From Hedera helix (lineage: Eukaryota > Streptophyta > Magnoliopsida > Apiales > Araliaceae): a stretch of DNA of 64,000 nt. The notes under the pieces were generated by a model. That model worked only from the letters and a program-made list of their open reading frames with translations. It was not told the DNA's origin and made no database searches. A program made the position numbers and the translations under genes. Location of the stretch: the NCBI GenBank assembly GCA_947179155.2, contig OX359269.1:51521524-51585523 (forward strand), read 5' to 3'. Numbering within the stretch: the stretch's first letter is position 1; each line of letters opens with the position of its first letter. Shown here one piece after another: positions 11,834-24,314 of the stretch.

Positions 11834-12463
11834 CTTTATATATTTTTTGTGGATAGTTGTATATTTTGTGGATGTAGTAATTTGAAACTGTAAACATATG
11901 GTATTATTAGATGTATTTTGAAACTGAGAATAGTTGATACATTTTGGTTTTAAATGAGAATTTAGAGTTTTTTTTAGCTATATATCATTGCATTAATGAG
12001 AAACTGTGTATGTATTTTCAATTATGGGTGAACTACAACTGTTTTTCAGTTAAACTACAACTGTCTGAAAATGTTGTATAAATTATATAAATGAGCCTAA
12101 ACGTTGTGTAATGTACTAACAAAGATATATTACAACATTTTTATGTTACACTACAACATTTTAAAAACGTTGTCTAAACGTACTACAATAGATGACATCT
12201 TATAAACGTTGTATAAATTAGTCTAAAGGTTGTGTGATGTATCAAACTACAACGTTTTATACCAGAAAATGTTGTGAAATGATACCATCTACAACGTTTT
12301 CAAGCATCTTAGTATTTATTTAAAGACAATGTACAACGTTTTTTAGTAAAAAACGTTGTATTATGAGCCAACTACAACGTTTTAAAAACGTTGTATAAAA
12401 TGTGTCAAATAGATGACACCCTTAACCTCGACGTTTCTGGGAGAAAATTACAACGTTTTTTAG

Positions 12464-12493
12464 GTGTTATCTTTTTACTGTTTTGTAGTAGTG
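12464..12493 (-). repeat. Right terminal inverted repeat of the CACTA element
   Basis: Read on the minus strand it begins CACTACTACAAAACAG, a correct CACTA terminus. It is preceded by the dense subterminal ACAACGTTTT array. Confidence 0.8.
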
Positions 12494-13411
12494 ATATTTT
12501 CACATGACATCTTCGTTTATAAAGAGAGGAAGAAGTCCCCCAGTCGTCTTGTTGTTGATGAGGCTATAAATGATGATAATTCTGTTCTTTTACCATGCAC
12601 CCTTCTAAAATGGATGAGCTTCAGCTATTTCAAGGGGACACAGTTTTAGTTAAGGTGAAAGTTCTCCTCCATTTTCCATATAGGTTTTGATTTTCTTTTG
12701 AAATTTTTCTAAGAATTTTGTATAATACTAAGAAAATTTCCCATATAGTACACTTGCTTACTTTTTATCCCATTACAAATGACCCTCCAATATAGATGAA
12801 GAGTTTTACCAGCTTGCCAAAGGGAACCTTAACTTAGTGAACTAAGAATATGTTGAATTATTGAACTTAGATTTGCCTAAAAAGTGTTACCAAACAGAAC
12901 CTAACTTGTTTAATCATACGTGAAATTATTTTCCCATGTAGCCCCATGCATTAATTCTAGTTCTAGCTTTTGCAATGCGGACAATATATCAATAAATCAT
13001 AATAAATGATTTATATACAAACAATACGTTACAAGTGAACCATATTATTCATGATTTGAGGTGTAGGGTGATATTTGGTGGTTTTATGTCACTGGCTATG
13101 AAGGGAATCGAGAAGCACAGAAATAGGCAAGTAAAGATCCGGTTAATATGAAGTTAAATTCATGGTAAGTTGGATAATAGACTTATGCAGTACTGACACA
13201 CAAGCCTGGAATATTTTTTCTCTCTACGTGTCAGCACTATATTAGTTTATTATTTCAGACCATGGTAACAGAGGTGAACAAACACTGGTCAATTTTACAA
13301 AGGTTATATCCAATTTAATTTTTGGCATTTTACATAATACTTAGATGGACTGATGGAAGACCTTAAATTATACAAAATTCTTAGCATTTTTTTTTTGGAT
13401 TTTTGATTTCT

Positions 13412-13749
13412 ATTCCCCTGTTTGTAAAAATCATACTTGGGATTGGACTATTTGTATTAATTTAATATTATTTCGAACCATTTTATTTCATGATAGTCCT
13501 TTAAATGGTCGTATGGACTATTTTTTTAAATCATTTTTAAGACTATTTATGAGATATTATATAATCTCACGATGAATTTGGGATTAATAGTCCTCCTTAT
13601 TTTAAGCTATTAAATTATTTTATGAGACTAAAAGTTCAGCATTAAAGGACTAATAATCATTCATCATGAAATAAAATAGTCTAAAGTAGTGTTAAATTAA
13701 TACAAATTATCCAATACCAAGTATGCCTTTTACAAATAAACATAGCCCT
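13412..13749. mobile_element. Foldback MITE, Tourist-like, copy 1
   Basis: Left and right halves are inverted repeats. A stretch reading CATACTTGGGATTGG then TTTGTATTAATTTAA near the left end recurs as its complement near the right end, with further pairing through TTTTATTTCATGAT. The right terminus (complement) GGGCTATGTTTATTTG resembles the terminus of the element at 54991-55319, so both probably belong to one family. The left terminus is eroded. Confidence 0.65.
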
Positions 13750-15245
13750 AGTTTTTAAAATAGTTATCATATGTAAAAAAAATTGTCTGACAGTTTTTAA
13801 ATTTAGTGGGAAATTATATTTATTACCTTTATCTATTTTTAATTATATTATATTTTTAAAGATCAATAAATATATTTTAAAAATAATTTACTATTCTTAA
13901 TTAAATGACCACAATTTCCAAATCTACCAAAATTTTCGCTACTTTTACTGAAGTAATCATTCGACTTTTTTATAAATAAATAAAAAATTCTTGAGAACTT
14001 TCGACTACTACATTATAATAAATTTAGGAATGAATTAAGGTTTAACTTCGGATTTTTTTTTAATTTTTTAAAACATTTCTTGAATTTTAACTTTTTTTTA
14101 TCGAGATGTAGATTTTAACTTGGGATGTATACTTTTTTATAGAAATACCAACTCTTTGCGTAGACTTAAGGGCAATCTCACGGATTTGAATCTGAGTTTC
14201 GATTTACATATCGTACTAATAGGTTTGCTTCTGTGACTGCTGGTGGAGATGATGATGATGATATCTACAGTTAATTTATAGTAACTTATAAATTTTAGAG
14301 TTAGTGCTTAACAACCTGTGCTTTGACGTATTCCTTATACTATTCAAAATAAATTTTGAGTTGTTAGGGATAGTTTCTAGGTGTAATTTTGTCCTCCAAA
14401 AAATATTTTGCATTAATAGATGTTACAGAGTTTTATAAAAATTTAACTTGTGAGAATGATTCTTTCTTGCTATTTGTTCTGGGTATATATATAAATAATT
14501 TTATATACATGTACATAGGCCCCATTAAGTTTTTTAAGATTTGTATACAAGGCACTTAAATATAATTCCTGTATTTATTCCTTTTAATAATTAATTATAT
14601 AATCTTTGAAGTTGGATACTGAAAAAAAAATTAAATAAATTATGTCAAAGTTTGTGTTCAATGAAACCTTATTACCTAAAAAAATCAACTAAACATTAGA
14701 GTATATTGGTAGTGCTTCAAATTCATGGATAGTTAATTTTAAGTAGACGAATCTGTGTGAAGAATCAAGTGGAAAAAACTATCTGAATCCAATCTTCCGA
14801 GGCAAAGGAGTTTATTTCTCTCTCCAAGCATAATATGGATATATTGTAGGTTAGGTCGTCTTGAGAAATGAGAACGTCATATATATATATATAGCTAGTT
14901 GATTGACTTGGAATTAAATAACTGTATATTTTTGTGTATCAAATACCTATTAAATCGATGTACTTTTGTAGAATTGATGCATGTACGAGGGCCTCGGTAT
15001 ATAAATCAAGGTATTATATATTGAATTGCATTCATAGAAAAAGACACGCCATTTGATGTGTCAAATTGTCATTATTACTGTTATTGCCCCATTTGGAGTT
15101 GTAGTACTAATGGGCAAAGAAGCAGCTGGATTTCTGGTTATGTTGCCTAGCTTTCACGTGGTGGGGGTAGCGTAGCCGGTAGCCCCCTTAGCTAAATACT
15201 AGTTTCTCTTCTATAATAGTACTACTTCTTTTTGTATTTTCCATG

Positions 15246-15249
<4 letters not shown>

Positions 15250-15299
<50 letters not shown>
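15250..15299. repeat. (TA)25 microsatellite
   Basis: Uninterrupted TA dinucleotide repeat of about 50 bp. Confidence 0.95.
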
Positions 15300-15301
<2 letters not shown>

Positions 15302-15456
15302 TGTTGCAAGAATGGGGTACTGCAAAGGGGAGAGATCTCAGCTATAAAGCCTAAGCGCATGGCCGCATACAAATTCCTCTCTCTCTCTGCATCTCTTCCT
15401 CTCGAGTTTCGACTGTTTTTCCGTAGGAGAGAGAAATTATCATCTCTTAAACATTG

Positions 15457-16176
15457 TGTTGGGATGTAAATATCTTGGGTGATGACTCACCATACTTTAT
15501 GAGATTTTTGGATAGTGGGTCACCGCCAAAAATATTTTTGTAATAGTTAAACATTATATTTGGGAGAGGCGGTTACTTTATGTGTTTTATATACTAGAAA
15601 AGGAGGAGAGGAAAAAGGTCAATCAGGATCAAGAAAAAAGATCGGCACCAGAGGAGAGAGAGAGAGAGATTATACATCACCTACAATAAACCCAAAAGAT
15701 ACAGTTTAACCTAAATACTCCATCTTGGTCACACGCCGACACACACTGATATACACTGAGTTATGGTGATATACAACGTGAACACACAAGCACCATTTAT
15801 ACACGTCGTTAAGCATCAGAAGGTAGTGTTATGCGCCAGGTGTATATAGAAGGGTAGACATATATACCACGTGTATGAAGGAATATTGTTGTGTCTCGTT
15901 ACAAATCATTATATATCGACATATATCGGTATACGTCGGCCCGTGTACAGATGAGTGTTTTCTTTGTGAGGATGTTGTAACAGTTCCGGTATCATTCTAG
16001 TGGATTTCTGGCGTATCACCCGTGTGTTTTTTCGATTTGGGTTTTCACGTTAAACCTTGTGTTCTTATATTTTGAGTTCTTTCTTTACAGTACAATTTAT
16101 ATTTTCAGTATGTATTGACGTACTTTTTAGCCTGCTATTTTGGTGGTTTTATCAGATGCAAAATTTGGCGTTAACA
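15457..16176 (+). mobile_element. Probable solo LTR, about 720 bp
   Basis: The block begins TGTTGGGATG and ends GGCGTTAACA, the TG...CA borders of a plant LTR. It is flanked by CATTG on the left (15452-15456) and CGTTG on the right (16177-16181), a 5-bp target duplication with one mismatch. The interior has a TATA-like stretch near 15583 and no coding capacity. No primer-binding site, internal region or second LTR is seen nearby, so it would be a recombination-derived solo LTR. The borders are inferred from structure only. Confidence 0.5.
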
Positions 16177-16707
16177 CGTTGCGAAGAAAACAATGCATAT
16201 AAGTATTCAATTATGGATCTACACAAAAATGATCATTCTGTCCCTTTTTCCTTTTTCAAGAAATGATTGAAAATGACTCGTCAATAACCACTTCCCCTCT
16301 TGATGGATGGGGGCCATCCAATTAACCACTCGGAAATGGATGATATTCTTTTTATTATTATTATTATTTTATTTTTTTATGGAAGAACCCGAGCCATGGT
16401 ATTTTCGAACCTCATTTACATTAATGATCTTTTTGTTGAAAATATGATTCATGCAACTCAGTACCCAAGTTTACATCAAATTAAGCATATGTCACCAAAC
16501 CAAAGCCAATAATTAAGCCATTACAGTATTACTGGCGATAACATTTATTGAGAAATTGCCTGATCCACTAGCAAGGCACAATGATAATGTTAGATTGCTA
16601 TACACTCGCTCATTTCGCATCTTATACTTGGGTCTCTAAACATAACACTCTCCCTACTTGTTTTTAAAATGCCAATGGCCACCTATACTTAATCCTAATA
16701 GTAAACA
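16177..16707. other. 3' flank of the receptor kinase gene
   Basis: No coding region seen. It includes the presumed 3' UTR of the minus-strand kinase and a TTA/TTAT microsatellite near 16350-16372. Confidence 0.4.
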
Positions 16708-19700
16708 CTAGTGATTCCTAGAGGGATAATTCGCTGAGGAAGATGAGTATGCAATAGAGGAATTTGATGACCCTTGGAGTTGCAACAACTGAGCCGGCGT
16801 CACTGAGGTGGAAGAATATGACATAACATCCAAAGTTTTTGACGGCGACTTGCTGGCAGGCTTGTGGGCGTCACTTGCCACCGCCGGCTCGTGTTCAATC
16901 TCCCTCAATAGTGCCACAACATCTTTCATTGTCGGGCGATCCTCTGCGCGGTTGCTAGTGCAAAGGAGGGCTATTCCAAGGGCTTGGAGCATTTCTTGTA
17001 TTTGTGTGTCCGGATGACCTTGAAGCTTTGGATCAATTATATCAACTGGATCTTTTTTGCTCTTTAAGCAATCGCGAACCCATTGAATAACGTGGTGGCC
17101 ATCTGGGAATGTTGGATCAACCGGTTTCTTTCCCGTTATGATTTCAAGCAAAACCACTCCATAGCTATAGACATCGCTCTTTTCAGTGATTTTTAGCATG
17201 CAAGCATATTCTGCGATCAATAATAGAAGCAAGAAATATTACATTTATTTTTCATGCAGTATGAAGTTTGTAAAAAATTGCCAATCTCACAAATTGATAC
17301 CAGAAATAGCCAAAGGGAAATGGTTTAGCAGCAGTACTAGTGTTAGGTGTGTGACCACACAAACGAACATGTAAAGTAGTTATCATGTTATGTAGGCAGA
17401 TAGCAAAAGGGAATTTTGCATCCAACAACACTACCAAATATATAATGACAAAGTTCTTAGCATATAATTGAAGCGCTCACATGCACTTCTCTCTTTCTAA
17501 ATCAAGCTTCATGTAACATACATGCAAATTAGTAAGAAATGTCATTTAAAATTTGAGCTTCCATCTTATTTCTCAGCTAGTTTTCTTCTGTAATTAATTG
17601 ATTATCAAACACAACATAAAATTGTAATTAAAAGATTGTAAAGAATAATATTTACCCGGAGCCATGTAGCCATACGATCCTGCTAATTGGGGGCTGGCTG
17701 AAAATGAATCATTATCATCCTCAACTAGTCTAGCAAGGCCAAAGTCCGCTAAACATGGCTCATACCGGTCACCTAAGAGTATATTGTGCACCTTTACATC
17801 ACGGTGGAGAATAGGCGGCACACAATCGTGATGCAAGTAAGCTAAGCCCTGAGCAACCCCTAATGCTATCTTAAACCGACACTCCCACTCCACTAATCCC
17901 CCACATCCCTCGTGTAACAAAGCCCCCAATGTACCATTAGCCAAATAATCATAAAACAGTAACTTGGTTTTTCTATTAGCTGCCCAACCCAACAAACGAA
18001 CAATGTTTCGGTGTCGGATAAGTGCCAGCGTGGCAATCTCGGACGAAAATGCCGATGCCGAGCACTTTTCATATGATCGAAATCTCTTCACGGCTATGAA
18101 TAATCCCGACGAGATATTTGCCCGATAAACGACGCCTGTCCGGCCACGTCCGATCACATTGCCGGTGATCAAGCATTTTGCCACGTCAGCAATTGACAAG
18201 TCGAGCTTCTGGTACAACATGACCTCCCATGGGGGTCCCATTTCCATGTCATCTTGGCTATCAAGGTCGCACTCGTGGGACTTACGGTCCCGCTTTCTCC
18301 CAGCGAGGATGATGTAGAGTGCAGCCAGGAGTAGAACACATGCTGCGCACAATAGCACTACCACGGCCACCCTTGCTGCGCCGTGTTTGGCTGAACCGCC
18401 CTTGTCCGCCGCACATTGGTTGCCGGAATAACACAAAGCTTGATTCCCGGCTAGGACGCTCAGTGGTAGTTTGGAAAAGAACGTTGTGTCCGGTACGTGG
18501 CCTGAGAAGTTGTTGTTCGAGATGTTGAGTACCACGAGATTTTGAAGGTTCGCGAGATACTGAAGATCTCCGGTAAGTAGGTTGTGAGAGAGATCTAACA
18601 CTCCGAGCTTATCCAATTCCCTGAATTCAGCCGGAATATGGCCGGAGAGTTTGTTCCAGCTTAGATTCAGAACTATCTCCAGCCCTGGAATCTTACCAAT
18701 ACTGGCAGGTATCTGATCGGAGAGCTCGTTATTACTCAAGTCAAGTAACTGAAGCTTTGAACACGAACCGAGTTGGTCGGGAATCGTACCGGAGAACCGG
18801 TTCTTGCAGAGGACGAGCTTGGTGAGTGAAATCAATGAGCCGAGACTCGGAGTCAACGTCCCTTCAATAATATTGTCCGATAGGTCAACGAATTGGAGGG
18901 AAACAAGCTGATTCAAATTTGCCGGCAAGTTACCGGTGATGGAGTTTGAATGCAAATCCAAAAACGACAGATTCTGGCAGGAGGATATCTCCAACGGTAT
19001 TACTCCAGTCAGATGATTCGATCCGAGATCCAAGAAATTCAGGTTCTTCAAATTACCAATCTGTGCAGGAATTGCTCCGGCGAGTTTGTTGTTGCTGGCT
19101 CTCAACCGAATCAGGGACGAGCAATTCCCGATCTCCGGTGGTATTACACCGGATAAATTGTTCGACAGCAGCAAGAACTTGTTCAGCTTCTGCAACTGGA
19201 ATATACCTTTTGGGATTGGACCTGTCAATGCATTTTGCGACAAATCAATAGCTTCTAGGTTGCGACAAGATGATATGGAAGAGGGAATATCCCCTTCAAG
19301 TAGATTTTGCCACAAAAATAGCAGCGTTAGATTCTCTAGGTTTCCAAATTTGGAAGGTATAGTACCGATGATATGATTATTATCCAGCTCGATGTGGGTG
19401 AGGCCTCGACAATTTCCTAGTTCAGCAGGTATTGAACCGGAGATTTGGTTGACACTCAGCTGAAGTTCTTGTAATAAGCTCAAGTTTCCAAATGTCGCCG
19501 GGATGCTGCCCGTCAATAAATTCATGGATATGTCAATGACAAGTAAATGTCTGCAATTTCCAAGCTCCGGCGGAATAATGCCTACTAAATTATTCTGCCA
19601 GAGCAAGAGGTTTTGGAGATTTTTAAGATTTCCCAACCGGCTTGGGATTGATCCGGAGATTGAGTTTTCGTACAAGTATATGTTCTTGAGCTGGGTGCAA

Positions 19701-20482
19701 TCACCGAGCTCCGGAGGGATTTGACCGGAGAGGAGTGAAGTGTAGATGGTAATCGTCTCGAGTTTCTTGAGGAGGCCGAGGGTGGGAGGGAGAAAACCTG
19801 ATATGCTTGTTTCTGCAAGGCCTAACATGGCCAAATTGGTGCAATTGCCAATTTGTTGGGGTAATGGACCTACAAGATTCTTGTTGCCACCGGCTCTAAT
19901 CACTTCAAGCTTCTTTAAGTTGCCTATGGAGCTTGGAATTCCACCACTGATTTGGTTGTCATAGAGGATTAACCATATCAAGCTGGTGAGATTGCCAATT
20001 TCCACGGGGATGGATCCCTCGAGCCTGTTTGAATTGAGATGAAGTTGTTCAAGCTTGGGCAGGTGACAAATCTCACTTGGGATTTCACCAGTTAATGCAT
20101 TGTCACTCAAGTCCAAGTGATCCAATTCTTGAAGAACACCAATTTCTTCAGGGATTGAACCGGTAAGATTCGTTCCGGATAGTGAAAGCTTCTTCAATGT
20201 CATCAATGAGCTAAATTCATAAGTAGGAATGCTTCCAAGTAAATCCACATACCTCAAATTCATTTCCACCACTTCATTGTTGAAATTGCAGAAGATACCA
20301 AACCAGCTGCACGGGTTTTCATTGGTTTGGTCCCAATTGCGCAAGACATCTTCTGCTGATCCCTTCAAGCTTTCCTTCCATGAGAGAAGAGCTTGGCCTT
20401 GTGGGTTGACGGCGGAAGTGAGTATTAAAAGGGAAAAGGAGAAGATTAAGGCGAAGGAGATGGTCCATGGATGAACAGGCAT
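16708..20482 (-). CDS. LRR receptor-like serine/threonine kinase, subfamily XI, RGI (RGF/GLV peptide receptor) type
   Basis: Two exons (20482-17656 and 17210-16708, split Glu codon in the kinase domain) encode 1109 residues. In order: signal peptide (about 1-24), the LRRNT motif WDQTNENPCSWFGIFC, over twenty 24-residue LRRs, a transmembrane segment (about 702-725), and a kinase. Kinase motifs are IGRGRTGVVY, the Lys in IAVKRF (about 797), HRDVKVHNILL (about 894, RD type), DFG (about 913) and APE at the splice join. A Ser-rich tail follows. The ectodomain has RAGG (about 195-198) and RLR (about 459). In Arabidopsis RGI1-5 the RxGG and RxR motifs contact the sulfotyrosine and C-terminus of RGF/GLV peptides. 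It is therefore likely a plasma-membrane receptor for that peptide class, acting in meristem growth. Architecture and single intron are normal for the clade, and all kinase residues are intact. Assignment to RGI3/RGI4 is by recall and less certain. Confidence 0.92.
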
Positions 20483-22451
20483 TACAAAATTAGTATGGCG
20501 CTGGTGTTATTGCGGAATGCTGCCACAAACCCCAATGAAAAATTAGGCAGAGAAAAGAAGGGGGTATGAGCCTAGGAAGGAGGGACAACGAGATAAAAAC
20601 CAAATCATGTCTTGTGGGCTATCAATGTTTTTTAAATAAATAGGTGTGTTTGTTTATAATAATACTAATACTAATAATAGGTGTTGAAAGACCCAGAATC
20701 TCCGGATCCAAGAACAGCTAGGCCATGATGCTGTGCAGAGAAATGGAATTTTAGATGGGTGTTCTTGGATTTGTTTATATTAATGAAGATGAGGCTCAGA
20801 GGCTGGGGTTGGGGTGGGGTGAGAGGGAGATGGATGATTGAGTAACCAGTGACTGTGCCCATATAATTTATTTGTTAATGAAATTTATCAGGTTTACATG
20901 TGACTTTAATGTTCTGTTACCTTTTTTCTATACATAATTCTATTTTCTATTGGATTTTAAATAATTACTACAATTTAATATATGGTTGTTGGCAACGTAT
21001 AGATTTGGACAGTTCCATCATATTCAGTTTTCAACTATTCAGCCATTCGGATTTCAGGAGAGTATGAGAACCACAACCACTAAACCTTGTCTTGGGTGGA
21101 CTTCAAATGAGTTAATTTACACTTTCCTCCCCCAGAATTCTAAGTTGTGGCATATTCAACAGAAAATTAAGCTACGAAAAACACGTGGTTCCTTCCTCCT
21201 ATGGTTGACATTGTAAACTAATTTCATCCCTCGATCGTACAAGTGCAGCTATGCACAATATACACATGGTCAACTCAACTAATTACCAGGTTTTTTCTAG
21301 CTAGCTAGTACCTTCACTCCAAGCTTTTCAGGCCTAAGAAGGAATACAAACTGCATAAATTCTTGTTTGCACGTATAAATTCTTGACATTATATGAATCA
21401 AGATTCCAAGTGGTACATTTAGATCTAGATCTAAATCTATTCAGAGAAAATACAAAATCTGTAATGCGTCATGACCAGATCTGCCACACCTTTAATTTGA
21501 ACTAAGATCGCTACGAGGCTTATTTAATTAGCAACTCCAATCCTATCATAAAATGCATGAGCTAATTGAATTTGCCAACTTTATTGGTAGATAGATACTA
21601 GTATATAATGGCGTTCTAAACAATAAAATCAACTATGCCCAGATTTGTACTGGTTATTTATTTATCAGAAAACGAGTAACCGCTAGACATGGTGGCTTGA
21701 AATCCATAAGTTCAGACACAGATTAAAATATAAAGTCAGATCAAGTATTATGTTTTTTTAATTGTAATGAAAAAAGGGGATCACGTGATGTCGCGTGACA
21801 AGAGGCTACGTGTGAGAGAATATGATTTGGATTTTTGATTGCTCCACGATATAGATATAGTCGGTATATATAGATTTCTAGTCCTATGCATGTGTTGCTT
21901 GCCCTCGTGACTATGGAAGGTGCCTATGGATATTACTAATATTTTACTTAAATTATCTTTGAAGTGTGTCTACTGAGAATCTAAGCACGAGATGAGAGGA
22001 ACGGAGAAGACACGGCCATGATCTAGGACAGCTTCTGTTTATTAAGTCTATTTTAATTATTATGTGATGAGAAAATAAAGCAAGAGACAAGAACACTCAT
22101 CAACCCCATGATCAAAAAAGTTCCCTAATAAGGCACCATTGTAAATTCCCATTGCGATGCGCGGTTATTTATGTCATTGCATTGTAAATTGATCTAGTTT
22201 TATGATATAAATATTCTCAATATAAAAAAAAAATTAAATACTGGGCACACCAGCATACTATTTTTCAATAAATAATTACTCACTCCAAGAAATAGGAGTC
22301 TCATTTGAAAAATCACATGCTCTCTCGGTCACGATGTATGTATGTATGTAAAAATAGCAATCCTACGTGTGCGGATGAGTTTTAAAAATCAAAGAGGTGA
22401 AATGTCATCCAATTGTACAAAACTCCTACTACTACTAATTGATAATTATTA

Positions 22452-22523
<72 letters not shown>

Positions 22524-22592
22524 TATGGGGAGTGATTTACATTTAAAGTTGGATAAGATCTCCCATCCATCCAAGTCAATCTGGGTCTTCTG
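20483..22592. other. Upstream region of the receptor kinase; no gene
   Basis: Contains the 5' UTR and promoter of the minus-strand kinase and then AT-rich DNA. A CACGTG core (G-box) is present at about 21783-21788, more than 1 kb upstream of the start. No coding region is supported. Confidence 0.4.
22454..22519. repeat. (AT)n microsatellite
   Basis: About 65 bp of AT repeat directly before the MULE-like element. Frames reading Ile-Tyr repeats here are artefacts. Confidence 0.95.
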
Positions 22593-23632
<1,040 letters not shown>

Positions 23633-24048
23633 CCGATGATTCAGATTGAGTTGAATAGATAGGAATCCCATACAATTTTGCATGCAGATCATTTCTCTAT
23701 ATATATGATTCACTCAATTGAATGTCGGAGAGAGTTTCCAAAACTGTTAGCTAAATTGTTTGGGAAGTGAAAGTTTTTGAAGCTGCGTCGCGTCTTTGCG
23801 GGCACATATCATGTGCTTTAAGGGGCCAAGGCTGTGTTTGTTTATGGACTCCTCTGTATTTTTGTCAACATACTTATAATTGCCTCTTATATCATTTCTG
23901 CATTTTTAGATGTTTGGTTTATGACAACTGAAAAAGTAATCTGGTTGCTCATCTGAATTTGTTAGTTACTTTTCCAAATAAATAAATAAATAAATAATTA
24001 TTTTAGCATATATAACATATTTCTGAAAAATGTTTTCCAAAAAAGATA

Positions 24049-24314
24049 CTCCCTCCGTCCCTTAATATATGTCGTTTTAGAGTTGAATCATTGTGTAGCA
24101 TTAAATATAATATCAATTGCCTATATTATTCTTATATTATAATAAGAGAGTTTTATTTATTAAATATAAAGTAGTGAGAGAATTAAAATTATATTTAATA
24201 CTTAAGGTAATATTAAAAATTAAGTAATTAATGCTTACTTGAAATTCTCAATTGATAAATATTAAAAAATAAAAATATTTCTTTAAAATGCTATTTAAAA
24301 AAAGACTGAGGGAG
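24049..24314. mobile_element. Stowaway MITE, 266 bp
   Basis: Begins CTCCCTCCGTCCC, the classic Stowaway (Tc1/mariner-type) terminus, and ends GACTGAGGGAG, its complement with a mismatch. It is flanked on both sides by TA (24047-24048 and 24315-24316), the expected target duplication. Confidence 0.9.

Larger units (their letters stand above)
6372..12493 (+). mobile_element. Non-autonomous CACTA (En/Spm-like) transposon with captured host gene fragments
   Basis: The two ends form terminal inverted repeats of about 30 bp. The right end, read inward, starts CACTACTACAAAACAGTAAA; the left end has the same 20 bases except that the first base is T. Inside both ends lie many copies of ACAACGTTTT and its complement, in direct and inverted order (about 6405-6560 on the left, 12050-12465 on the right). 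This is the subterminal repeat pattern typical of CACTA elements. A GAT flanks the left end (6369-6371) and GAT also occurs at 12493-12495, overlapping the last base of the right end, so the 3-bp target duplication is uncertain. No TNPD/Transposase_21 gene is visible, so the element must have been moved in trans. The 6.1-kb interior holds spliced fragments of several host genes, all in + orientation, plus one intact transposon-type ORF. This makes it a Pack-type CACTA element. Confidence 0.85.
12494..15456. other. Intergenic region with a MITE and decayed repeats
   Basis: No gene is supported. The stretch is AT-rich, holds the foldback element at about 13412-13749 (listed separately), a GAT microsatellite near 14247-14262 and a perfect TA array at 15250-15299. 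Confidence 0.5.

Noticed and set aside
18319..20474. Several plus-strand open frames opposite the receptor kinase
   Set aside because: They are antisense shadows of the LRR coding region, whose repeat structure and GC content keep other frames open.
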